Assembly (NCBI GenBank): GCA_030828025.1
Contig: JAURDG010000082.1
Location: forward strand, 1 to 6,320
DNA: 6,320 bases
Origin: Flavobacteriaceae bacterium
GTDB lineage: Bacteria > Bacteroidota > Bacteroidia > Flavobacteriales > Flavobacteriaceae
Direction of reading: 5' to 3'
Shown: one piece after another, positions 1 to 6,319 of the stretch
Layout of the letters: each line of letters begins with the position of its first letter
How positions within the stretch are numbered: the first letter of the stretch is position 1
Translations under genes and position numbers: made by a program
The notes under the pieces: generated by a model
The model's database searches: none
Told to the model about the DNA's origin: nothing
The model's input: the letters and a program-made list of their open reading frames with translations, nothing else

Positions 1-1
1 T

Positions 2-2008
2 CAAGAAAATGGAATACCAACCTACCAAATGAACTACAAAGGAATGCCCGTTGTGCTGGAAAGTAGGATGGGTTTTGAACTGCAAAACGACACCGATTTG
101 CTACAAGGCTTTAGCCTTTTGAACACCTCCTACAGTGCCAAAGATGAAGTATGGGAACCCGTTTGGGGCGAAGAAAGCAGCATCCGAAATCACTACAATG
201 AAATGCTTGTGTCATTACAGCAACAAAAGACAAATAGGCACATGAATATCCGCTTTCGTGTTTTCGATGAAGGTGTTGGTTTTCGGTATGAGTTTCCACA
301 ACAAGCTGATTTGGGGCACTTTATCGTGAAGCAAGAGCGTACGGCTTTTGCCATGACAGGAGACCACATCACTCATTGGATACCTGGCGATTACGACACC
401 CAAGAGTACGATTACACCACTTCTAAACTATCGGAAATTGAAGCCCTTTTTGACATTGCGCTCACAGGCAATGCCTCACAGGAGCAGTTTTCGAAAACAG
501 GTGTGCAGACAGCCTTAATGCTAAAAACCGACAGCGGTTTGTATATCAATCTGCATGAAGCGGCTTTGCTGGATTACCCAGCGATGCACCTAAACCTAAT
601 CCCCAGTACCTACACTTTTGAGTCATGGCTTACACCAGATGCGTTAGGAAATATGGCGTACATGATCACCCCACACAACACGCCTTGGCGAACCATTATG
701 GTTAGTGATGACGCACGCGACATTCTTGCCTCGCGCATGACCTATAACCTCAACGAGCCTTGCACCATTGAAGATACCTCATGGATAAAGCCCATGAAGT
801 ATATGGGCGTTTGGTGGGAAATGATTACAGGCAAAAGCTCGTGGAGTTACACCAATGACTTGCCCGCGATTAAACTGGGTCAAGTAGATTACTGCAAAAC
901 AACGCCCAATGCTACGCATGCGGCAAACAACAAAAATGTAAAACGGTATATTGATTTTGCTGCCGCTCATGGCTTTGATGGTGTATTGGTTGAGGGTTGG
1001 AATGAAGGTTGGGAAGATTGGTTTGGCCATTCAAAAGATTATGTGTTTGACTTTGTTACGCCTTATCCTGATTTTGATGTACACATGCTCAATGCTTACG
1101 CTAAAGAAAAAGGTATTGAGCTTATCATGCATCACGAAACTTCGTCTTCTGTTCGCAACTATGAGCGGCATATGGATAAAGCCTATCAGTTTATGAAAGA
1201 CAACGGCTACAATGCCGTAAAAAGTGGCTATGTAGGCGACATCATCCCAAGAGGCGAACATCATTACAGCCAGTTTGTGGTGAATCATTATCAGTATGCA
1301 ATAGAAAAAGCAGCCGATTATCGCATTATGGTTAATGCGCACGAGGCAGTTAGACCAACGGGAATGGCGCGCACCTATCCTAACTTGATTGCAAACGAAT
1401 CTGCTCGTGGCACTGAATTTCAAGCTTTTGGCGGGTCAAAGCCCAACCACACCACGATTTTGCCCTTTACCAGACTTATCGGCGGTCCGATGGACTACAC
1501 ACCCGGAATTTTTGAAATGGACATCAGTAAACTAAATCCCAATAATAATTCGCATGTGAATACCACCTTGGCAAATCAGTTGGGCTTGTATGTGGTGATG
1601 TATTCACCGCTACAAATGGCAGCGGACTTACCCGAGCATTATGCGCAGTTTATGGATGCCTTTCAGTTTATCAAGGATGTGGCGATTGATTGGGATAGGT
1701 CTGTTTATTTGGAGGCAGAGCCTGGCGAATACATTACCATTGCTCGAAAAGAAAAAGATAGTCCAAATTGGTTTGTGGGAAACAGCAACGGCTACAACAA
1801 ACGAAAAGCAATCGTTGACTGTTCTTTTTTAGAAAAAAACAAAAAATACAAAGCCACTATTTACCGCGATGCTAAAAATGCAGATTACACAATAAACCCG
1901 CAGGCGTATGTCATTGAAACAAAAACGATTACCGCCAAATCGATACTAAAAATTACCACAGTGCCCGCAGGCGGCTTTGGCATAAGTATCACACCAATAG
2001 ACCCATAA
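2..2008 (+). CDS. susB: GH97 family alpha-glucosidase (SusB-like), 5' end outside window
   Basis: The protein is a glycoside hydrolase of family GH97, close to the SusB alpha-glucosidase of Bacteroides, which releases glucose from starch-derived oligosaccharides, usually in the periplasm. The frame is open from the first bases of the window, and the residues before the Met at 29 (ENGIPTYQ) match the family's N-terminal beta domain. That Met is therefore internal, and roughly 35-40 residues including a signal peptide are missing. Order: N-terminal beta-sandwich domain, catalytic barrel from about the GVWW motif (near 810), C-terminal beta domain ending in GGFGISI. The acidic residues known in SusB can be placed by spacing: Glu at 404-406 (Glu194), HHE at 1136-1138 (Glu439), AHE at 1343-1345 (Glu508), NES at 1397-1399 (Glu526) and GTE at 1415-1417 (Glu532). 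A Glu pair acting as base, with Glu532 as acid and Ca2+ ligands present, indicates the inverting alpha-glucosidase subgroup rather than the retaining alpha-galactosidase one. The SusB numbering is from memory. No other sus gene is visible. Confidence 0.93.
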   Translation, partial: QENGIPTYQMNYKGMPVVLESRMGFELQNDTDLLQGFSLLNTSYSAKDEVWEPVWGEESSIRNHYNEMLVSLQQQKTNRHMNIRFRVFDEGVGFRYEFPQQADLGHFIVKQERTAFAMTGDHITHWIPGDYDTQEYDYTTSKLSEIEALFDIALTGNASQEQFSKTGVQTALMLKTDSGLYINLHEAALLDYPAMHLNLIPSTYTFESWLTPDALGNMAYMITPHNTPWRTIMVSDDARDILASRMTYNLNEPCTIEDTSWIKPMKYMGVWWEMITGKSSWSYTNDLPAIKLGQVDYCKTTPNATHAANNKNVKRYIDFAAAHGFDGVLVEGWNEGWEDWFGHSKDYVFDFVTPYPDFDVHMLNAYAKEKGIELIMHHETSSSVRNYERHMDKAYQFMKDNGYNAVKSGYVGDIIPRGEHHYSQFVVNHYQYAIEKAADYRIMVNAHEAVRPTGMARTYPNLIANESARGTEFQAFGGSKPNHTTILPFTRLIGGPMDYTPGIFEMDISKLNPNNNSHVNTTLANQLGLYVVMYSPLQMAADLPEHYAQFMDAFQFIKDVAIDWDRSVYLEAEPGEYITIARKEKDSPNWFVGNSNGYNKRKAIVDCSFLEKNKKYKATIYRDAKNADYTINPQAYVIETKTITAKSILKITTVPAGGFGISITPIDP

Positions 2009-2036
2009 TAAAAGCCTCCAACTGGAGGCTTTTATT
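2007..2036. terminator. Bidirectional intrinsic terminator between convergent genes
   Basis: There is a perfect 13-bp inverted repeat with arms at 2007-2019 and 2024-2036 and a four-base loop (AACT). The core is GCCTCC/GGAGGC flanked by A-runs on the left and T-runs on the right, so each strand reads as a GC-rich stem followed by U residues. It lies between the stop of the GH97 gene and the stop of the minus-strand membrane protein gene (2055) and can serve both. The left arm includes the last two bases of the GH97 stop codon. Confidence 0.88.
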
Positions 2037-2054
2037 TTAATATTCTAGCTTATT

Positions 2055-2468
2055 TTAACTCGTTTTTCTTGAGATAAGTGCTATCAAAAATCCGCCAACT
2101 ACATACATGGCAATCCAATAGATACCATCAAGAATATAAAATTCTGCTTTAGCAATTTCCGACGTAGAGTAACGAATAAACCTCATAGATACTGCTCCAA
2201 AAAGTGCCATCCAAAAGCCGAAAACAAATCCGTTTTTGTTGCTGTAATCGCCTCCAGACCAGCGCTGAAACAAACGAACAAACGCATAGGAGAGAATAAG
2301 CACACCAACAGCCAGCCAGCCTAAATACATAGGGTTTCGCTCAACGTCTATCAGCACGTAAGGTTCAAAACACACCGCTGTTGCTTCATAAAACCCCCAA
2401 GGGACCATATAGAAAAACAGAAATGCGACTAAAGTTGACCAGAAAATTGATTTTGTAAACATGTTCAT
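2055..2468 (-). CDS. Small four-helix integral membrane protein, function unknown
   Basis: A 137-residue protein that I do not recognise. Hydrophobicity suggests four membrane helices at about residues 7-27, 47-66, 79-97 and 110-132. A loop of about 20 residues between helices 1 and 2 contains FYEA and an acidic IDVERNP stretch, and a basic/polar loop (RLFQRWSGGDYSNKN) lies between helices 2 and 3. The C-terminus is short and positively charged (SRKTS). The topology is loosely like small DUF1761-type membrane proteins, but I see no diagnostic motif. The start is either Met1 (2466-2468) or Met3 (2460-2462); neither has a Shine-Dalgarno sequence. It is the only complete minus-strand gene here, transcribed divergently from the mevalonate operon and convergently with the GH97 gene, so it is its own transcription unit. 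Continuous hydrophobic coding, the terminator beyond its stop and the divergent spacer support a real gene. Confidence 0.75.
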   Translation of the reverse strand: MNMFTKSIFWSTLVAFLFFYMVPWGFYEATAVCFEPYVLIDVERNPMYLGWLAVGVLILSYAFVRLFQRWSGGDYSNKNGFVFGFWMALFGAVSMRFIRYSTSEIAKAEFYILDGIYWIAMYVVGGFLIALISRKTS

Positions 2469-2562
2469 TTGGGTTAATGGTTAAGATATCTAATATACTA
2501 AAAAATATGAAGCATTGCTTTTGCTGTGAAGTTCGGTGCGATACTGTGTATATTTGCACTCT
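2469..2562. promoter_or_regulatory. Divergent intergenic spacer with small palindromes
   Basis: This 94-base AT-rich spacer separates the minus-strand membrane protein gene from the mevalonate operon. Apart from the operon promoter it holds an 11-base inverted repeat AAGCATTGCTT (2510-2520), just upstream of the promoter's weak -33 region, and the eight-base palindrome AGATATCT (2484-2491). Either could be a protein-binding site, but both are short enough to occur by chance. The promoter of the minus-strand gene is not clear: the best minus-strand match, TATATTAG, differs from TAnnTTTG at one base and has no good -33 partner. Confidence 0.35.
2525..2556 (+). promoter_or_regulatory. Bacteroidota-type promoter of the mevalonate operon
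   Basis: TATATTTG at 2549-2556 is a perfect match to the Bacteroidota -7 consensus TAnnTTTG. The -33 element is weaker: TGTG at 2525-2528 lies 20 bases upstream, and a TTG at 2521-2523 lies 25 bases upstream, slightly beyond the usual spacing. Initiation a few bases past the -7 box would fall at about 2560-2564, essentially on the ATG at 2563, so the transcript would be leaderless or nearly so. Confidence 0.68.
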
Positions 2563-3636
2563 ATGGAACAGCGTTTTGCAGCACAAAGCATCCAGCAGAC
2601 CACAGATGTTTTTCACACCCGTTGGCAAGCACCAAGCAATATTGCACTCATCAAGTATTGGGGAAAAAAAGCACCGCAAATACCGCTGAACGCATCATTG
2701 AGTTTTACTTTATCAAATGCGATTACCCAAACGGAAGTGCGTTTTTTACCGCTCAAAACGCCAACAAAAACTGTTACTTTTTCTATTCGTTTTGAAGGCG
2801 AAGAAAAACCAGAATTCCGACCTAAACTCGAAGGTTTTTTTACCCAAATACTTCCCTATCAGCCTTTTTTGATACATTATCAAATTGATATAACATCACA
2901 AAACACCTTTCCGCACAGCAGCGGGATTGCCTCCTCTGCATCGTCTATGGCGGCATTGGCGGCTTGCTTGGTCGATTTTGAAGCACAGTTGTCTTCGATT
3001 TCCGCCGAAGATCGTTTGTCAAAGATTTCTTTTTTGGCACGCTTGGGTTCTGGTAGTGCGAGCAGAAGTGTTCAAGGTCCGATGATGGCATGGGGCAAGC
3101 ATAATGCTTTGGCAACTTCAGCCGATGAATGGGCAATTCCTGTAACGGATATTCATCCGCTATTCACCGACTTTTGTGACACGATTTTATTGATTGACAA
3201 AGGGCAAAAGCAAGTCAGCAGTACTTTGGGGCATAAGTTGATGCACAAGCATTCGTATGCTGCTCAACGCTTCGAGCAAGCCAACGCCCACTTGACCGAA
3301 GTGCTGCCCATACTGCGTTCGGGCGATTTGGATGGGTTTATTCCAATTGTGGAAAAAGAAGCCCTTCATCTTCATGCCATGATGATGACTTCGGATCCGT
3401 ATTTTATCTTAATGAAACCCAACACCTTACAGGTAATCGAGTGTATTTGGGCATACCGAAAAAGCACGGGTGTTCCCGTGTGTTTTACACTTGATGCAGG
3501 TGCTAACGTGCATGTGTTGTATCCCAAGGCGGTTGCCAAAGAGGTGGGGGTGTTTATCAATAGTGAATTATTGCCTTTTTGCGAAAATAGGCAATGTGTT
3601 CACGATTATGTTGGTACTGGAATAAAAAAATACTAA
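2563..3636 (+). CDS. mvaD: Diphosphomevalonate decarboxylase (mevalonate pathway)
   Basis: This enzyme performs the ATP-dependent decarboxylation of mevalonate 5-diphosphate to isopentenyl diphosphate in the cytoplasm. It belongs to the GHMP kinase superfamily. Visible motifs in the 357-residue product: PSNIALIKYWGKK at 24-36 (with the conserved Lys31 and the substrate-binding Tyr32 and Lys35), the phosphate-binding SSGIASSASS at 119-128, GSGSASRS at 162-169 (Ser163, Ser165, Arg168), KQVSST at 216-221, and TLDAGANVH at 309-317 with the catalytic Asp311. All hallmark residues of a true decarboxylase are present, so a mevalonate 3-kinase or phosphomevalonate decarboxylase role is less likely, though not excluded from sequence alone. 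I chose ATG 2563 because the -7 box at 2549-2556 lies within the longer GTG-initiated version (2536), and because starting about 23 residues before PSNIA fits the family. It is the first gene of an operon with a kinase and a prenyltransferase. Confidence 0.95.
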   Translation: MEQRFAAQSIQQTTDVFHTRWQAPSNIALIKYWGKKAPQIPLNASLSFTLSNAITQTEVRFLPLKTPTKTVTFSIRFEGEEKPEFRPKLEGFFTQILPYQPFLIHYQIDITSQNTFPHSSGIASSASSMAALAACLVDFEAQLSSISAEDRLSKISFLARLGSGSASRSVQGPMMAWGKHNALATSADEWAIPVTDIHPLFTDFCDTILLIDKGQKQVSSTLGHKLMHKHSYAAQRFEQANAHLTEVLPILRSGDLDGFIPIVEKEALHLHAMMMTSDPYFILMKPNTLQVIECIWAYRKSTGVPVCFTLDAGANVHVLYPKAVAKEVGVFINSELLPFCENRQCVHDYVGTGIKKY

Positions 3637-3646
3637 GTTTGTTTTC

Positions 3647-4576
3647 GTGAAGGGACCATTGTTTTACGCAAAAATTCTGTTGTTTGGCGAATACGGCATT
3701 ATCAAAAATGCCAAAGGTCTTTCTATTCCCTACAATTATTACAAAGGTGCTTTAAGGCTGGATAATATCCATGAAGAGGCTGCTATTCAATCCAATAAAA
3801 AGCTACTCGAATTTGCCAAGCACCTTATTCATATAGATCTTGACTTGGTTCAATTTGACCTCAAACGCCTTCATGCAGACCTCAACAAAGGCATGTATTT
3901 TGACAGCTCAATACCTCAAGGGTATGGTGTAGGAAGTAGCGGTGCTTTGGTGGCTGCGATTTATGATCGCTATGCGTTGGATAAGGTTACGGTGCTGGAA
4001 AACTTAACCCGTACCAAGCTGACCAAACTGAAAAGTATTTTTTCAGAAATGGAATCCTTTTTCCATGGCAAATCTTCAGGATTAGACCCGTTAAATAGTT
4101 TTTTGAGTTTACCGATTCTTATTCATTCCAAATCAAATATAGAGCCGACAGGCATTCCATCGCAGACACCCGACAGCAAGGCTGCTGTTTTTTTGTTGGA
4201 TAGTGGCATGACGAGCGAGACTGCACCAATGGTATCCATTTTTATGGATAATTTGGAAGTACCCGCTTTTCGGAATATGCTAAAACACGAGTTTATTTCC
4301 ATTTCGGATAGTTGCATAGAGCACTTTTTAAGCGGAGATATTCATGCCCTTTTTTCGGATGTTAAGAAGTTGTCGTCTATAGTGCTTCACAACTTTAAAC
4401 CGATGATTCCTACGCATTTCCATAATTTGTGGAAAAAAGGCCTCGACACCAACGCTTATTACCTCAAGCTATGCGGTTCTGGCGGTGGGGGTTATATTCT
4501 TGGCTTTACCCAAGATTTGCCTAAGGCAAAAGCCCTTTTGGGCGACCATCAAATCGAAGTGGTTTACCAATTCTAA
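3647..4576 (+). CDS. GHMP-family mevalonate kinase-like enzyme (divergent Bacteroidota type)
   Basis: A 309-residue GHMP kinase, predicted to phosphorylate mevalonate (or possibly phosphomevalonate) with ATP in the pathway leading to isopentenyl diphosphate. All three family motifs are present: AKILLFGEYGII at 8-19 (mevalonate kinases typically have K-x-x-L-F-G-E-H), the ATP-binding GVGSSGA at 94-100, and CGSGGGGYILGF at 276-287. HGKSSGLDP at 140-148 matches the mevalonate kinase HGxxSGxDN region and supplies the probable catalytic Asp147. Tyr replaces the usual His after GE, and the rest is only weakly like classical mevalonate kinases. As I recall, work on Flavobacterium johnsoniae found its mevalonate pathway kinases distantly related to known ones, which fits. 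The start is GTG: KGPLFYAK directly follows and matches the usual N-terminus, and no upstream ATG in frame is suitable. It begins 10 bases after mvaD, without a Shine-Dalgarno sequence. Which of the two mevalonate phosphorylation steps it performs is inferred, not seen. Confidence 0.85.
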   Translation: MKGPLFYAKILLFGEYGIIKNAKGLSIPYNYYKGALRLDNIHEEAAIQSNKKLLEFAKHLIHIDLDLVQFDLKRLHADLNKGMYFDSSIPQGYGVGSSGALVAAIYDRYALDKVTVLENLTRTKLTKLKSIFSEMESFFHGKSSGLDPLNSFLSLPILIHSKSNIEPTGIPSQTPDSKAAVFLLDSGMTSETAPMVSIFMDNLEVPAFRNMLKHEFISISDSCIEHFLSGDIHALFSDVKKLSSIVLHNFKPMIPTHFHNLWKKGLDTNAYYLKLCGSGGGGYILGFTQDLPKAKALLGDHQIEVVYQF

Positions 4577-4577
4577 G

Positions 4578-5465
4578 ATGAAATCTTCTGTCCCAAAACA
4601 ACAATTGTTTTTAAAGGCAATTGGTCTGTTTTCGTTGGTACGTGGTGTCAATATCTCGGTATTGATGATTGCCCAACTCTTGACTGCGTTGTTTATATTT
4701 TCATCTACGCCGCTTATTCCTACACTGCTAGATCTAAATATTTGGCTTATTATTTTGGCAACTGGGCTTAGTGTTTCGGGCGGTTATATTGTCAATGCGT
4801 TTTTTGATGAAGAAAAAGATATCATCAATCGTCCAGAGAAGACCCTACTGGAGCGACATATTACCGCCAAGACCAAACTAGGCGTTTATTTTGCCTGTTC
4901 TGTATTGTCTTTGCTTGTTGCGAGTTATGTGTCTTTTCGTGCAGTTTTGTTTTTTACGGGTTATATGTTGAGTATGTTTTTATACTCAACTTATTTAAAG
5001 CGTACCTTGTGGTTTGGCACGCTTGTAAGCACCCTGCTGACGGTGCTTCCTTTTTTTGCCATCACGGTGTATTATAAAAACTTTTCCCTCGAGATTTTTG
5101 TACATGCTGCCTATTTGTACACTTTGGTTAGCGTTCGCGAGTTTACCAAGTCATTGCACAACCTAAAGGGAGATTTAGCACAAAACTACAGAACTTTTCC
5201 TGTGGTTTGGGGCGAGCGAAAAACAAAGCAACTCATCTCGGCACTTATGGGTTGTGCATTTTTGGTCGTGCTTATTTTGGGGCGCTTTTTTGAGTTGCAC
5301 GCCATGCGCTTCTATTTTGCGCTAAGTATTGTTTTTCTACTTGTTTTTGTGGTGCTTTTATGGCGATTTAGCAGCAAAAGACAGTTTGGTTTATTGGTAC
5401 AGTTTATTCGGTTGATTATTTTATTAGGTGTAATTAGCTTGCCATTATTGCGAATAACCATTTAG
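4578..5465 (+). CDS. UbiA-family polyprenyl transferase (possible geranylgeranylglycerol-phosphate geranylgeranyltransferase type)
   Basis: A 295-residue inner-membrane protein with about nine hydrophobic helices, of the UbiA superfamily, which moves a prenyl chain from a prenyl diphosphate to an acceptor using Mg2+. The first aspartate motif is clear: N73-AFF-D77-EEK-D81, followed by INRPEKTL. The second motif lies at about 187-199 (REFTKSLHNLKGD) and keeps only Asp199; relatives usually have more acidic residues there (for example KDxEN or DxEGD). It is followed by RTFPVVWG, the usual T-x-P-x-x-x-G element. Homologues in this context are often annotated as geranylgeranylglycerol-phosphate geranylgeranyltransferase, but the acceptor cannot be read from sequence; a quinone-type acceptor is possible. 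The ATG at 4578 starts one base after the kinase stop; the frame stays open upstream to 4485 within the kinase gene, but those extra 31 residues look non-native. Translational coupling is likely. Confidence 0.85.
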   Translation: MKSSVPKQQLFLKAIGLFSLVRGVNISVLMIAQLLTALFIFSSTPLIPTLLDLNIWLIILATGLSVSGGYIVNAFFDEEKDIINRPEKTLLERHITAKTKLGVYFACSVLSLLVASYVSFRAVLFFTGYMLSMFLYSTYLKRTLWFGTLVSTLLTVLPFFAITVYYKNFSLEIFVHAAYLYTLVSVREFTKSLHNLKGDLAQNYRTFPVVWGERKTKQLISALMGCAFLVVLILGRFFELHAMRFYFALSIVFLLVFVVLLWRFSSKRQFGLLVQFIRLIILLGVISLPLLRITI

Positions 5466-5479
5466 GCTTCTTACTTTTG
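5448..5479 (+). promoter_or_regulatory. Bacteroidota-type promoter of the pseudouridine synthase gene
   Basis: TACTTTTG at 5472-5479 matches TAnnTTTG exactly, with a TTG at 5448-5450 placed 21 bases upstream, inside the 17-23 range reported for Flavobacterium promoters. It overlaps the last codons of the prenyltransferase gene and ends four bases before the ATG at 5484, so the mRNA would start at or next to the start codon. This gives the pseudouridine synthase its own promoter in addition to possible read-through from the mevalonate operon. Confidence 0.72.
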
Positions 5480-5483
5480 CCGT

Positions 5484-6218
5484 ATGAAAAAAGGGCAATC
5501 CCAACAGAATTCAGGTGTTCGGTTGAACAAGTTTATTGCGCATGCGGGTATATGTTCTCGAAGAGAAGCGGACATGCATATTCGGCTAGGTTCTGTAAAA
5601 GTGAATAATAAAACCATGACGGAGTTGGGTTACAAAGTTCAACCTACCGATGTGGTACACTTTGATGGGCAAAAACTTCAAGCGGAAAAACCCACCTATA
5701 TTTTGTTGAATAAGCCCAAGGGCTTTATTACAACTACACGAGACGAAAAGGGACGTAAGACGGTCATGGATTTGGTCGCTAATGCCACAAAAGCGCGCAT
5801 TGTTCCCGTAGGTAGATTGGATCGCCCTACAACGGGTTTGTTGCTTTTTACAAACGACGGCGATTTGGCCAAAAAACTGACACACCCAAAGTCTGGTGTT
5901 AAAAAGCTATACCATGTGGTATTGGATAAGGCCGTTAGCGGGCAGCACATCAACGAAATTAAAAAAGGCATTAAATTGGATGATGGCATAATGCAAGCTG
6001 ATGAGGTCAGCCATGTTCAGGGCGCTTCCAAGCAAGAGGTCGGTATTTTGATACATTCTGGTCGAAACCGTATTGTGCGTCGAATTTTTGAGCACTTTGG
6101 CTACGAAGTCATTTCTTTGGACAGGGTCATGTTTGCTGGCTTAACAAAAAAGGATCTGCCACGTGGGCACTGGCGTCATTTATCGCAAGCAGAGCTGCAG
6201 CAACTCAAGATGCTTTAA
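5484..6218 (+). CDS. rluB: rRNA pseudouridine synthase, RsuA/RluB/RluE family (RluB-like)
   Basis: This enzyme converts a specific uridine of ribosomal RNA to pseudouridine, by analogy with E. coli RluB position 2605 of 23S rRNA. The 244-residue product has an N-terminal S4 RNA-binding domain at about 12-59 (RLNKFIAHAGICSRREAD, then VKVNN), a linker, and the catalytic domain from YILLNKPKG (72-80). The hallmark GRLDRPTTGLLLFTNDG at 110-126 contains the catalytic Asp113. RNRIVRRIFEHFGYEV at 194-209 and LDRVMFAGL at 212-220 are the usual C-terminal family motifs. Length is normal for the short form without long charged tails. The assignment to RluB rather than RsuA or RluE rests on general similarity and Bacteroidota practice and is moderate. 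It lies 18 bases after the prenyltransferase gene but has its own promoter. There is no Shine-Dalgarno sequence, consistent with leaderless expression. Confidence 0.93.
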   Translation: MKKGQSQQNSGVRLNKFIAHAGICSRREADMHIRLGSVKVNNKTMTELGYKVQPTDVVHFDGQKLQAEKPTYILLNKPKGFITTTRDEKGRKTVMDLVANATKARIVPVGRLDRPTTGLLLFTNDGDLAKKLTHPKSGVKKLYHVVLDKAVSGQHINEIKKGIKLDDGIMQADEVSHVQGASKQEVGILIHSGRNRIVRRIFEHFGYEVISLDRVMFAGLTKKDLPRGHWRHLSQAELQQLKML

Positions 6219-6319
6219 GCCTTAATCCGGCTTTTGATAGAGGTAAACGAAACAAAGCCAAAGCCAATAAATAACAGTAGGTGAAAGGGGAATAAGCCAA
6301 AATCACCGGATGCACCAAC
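6215..6319 (-). CDS. C-terminal fragment of a probable membrane protein, 5' end outside window
   Basis: On the minus strand a frame is open from the window edge to a TAA whose complement is 6215-6217, giving 34 residues. They begin VGASGDFGLF, continue with a strongly hydrophobic stretch (PFHLLLFIGFGFVSF), and end in a basic tail (IKSRIKA). This is the pattern of a last transmembrane helix followed by a short cytoplasmic C-terminus. The stop overlaps the stop codon of the pseudouridine synthase gene by three to four bases, a compact convergent arrangement. I do not recognise the family from so little sequence. A second minus-strand frame is also open here, so the call is tentative. Confidence 0.45.
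   Translation of the reverse strand, partial: VGASGDFGLFPFHLLLFIGFGFVSFTSIKSRIKA
6217..6235 (+). terminator. Weak candidate terminator after the pseudouridine synthase gene
   Basis: AAGCC at 6217-6221 pairs with GGCTT at 6229-6233 across a seven-base loop, followed by two more T residues. The stem is only five base pairs and overlaps the stop codon, so this is a possible but weak intrinsic terminator. It also overlaps the end of the convergent minus-strand gene. Confidence 0.3.

Noticed and set aside
1031..1423. 130-codon minus-strand open frame inside the GH97 gene
   Set aside because: It lies wholly antisense to a strongly conserved catalytic region, its translation shows no domain pattern, and it is best explained as an antisense shadow.
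2480..2510. Minus-strand promoter TATATTAG for the small membrane protein gene
   Set aside because: It has one mismatch to TAnnTTTG at a key position and no TTG at the right distance, so it is mentioned only as a weak candidate.
2536..2562. GTG start nine codons upstream for the diphosphomevalonate decarboxylase
   Set aside because: The extension overlaps a perfect -7 promoter box, so it would not be transcribed from that promoter, and its residues (RYCVYLHS) do not resemble the family N-terminus.
2386..2679. 97-codon minus-strand and overlapping short plus-strand frames across the divergent spacer
   Set aside because: They cross the promoter and overlap two well-supported genes, and their translations look like random composition.
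4485..4577. 31-residue N-terminal extension of the prenyltransferase inside the kinase gene
   Set aside because: It is an overlapping frame of the conserved GSGGGG motif region of the kinase; the ATG at 4578 gives a normal-length UbiA protein.
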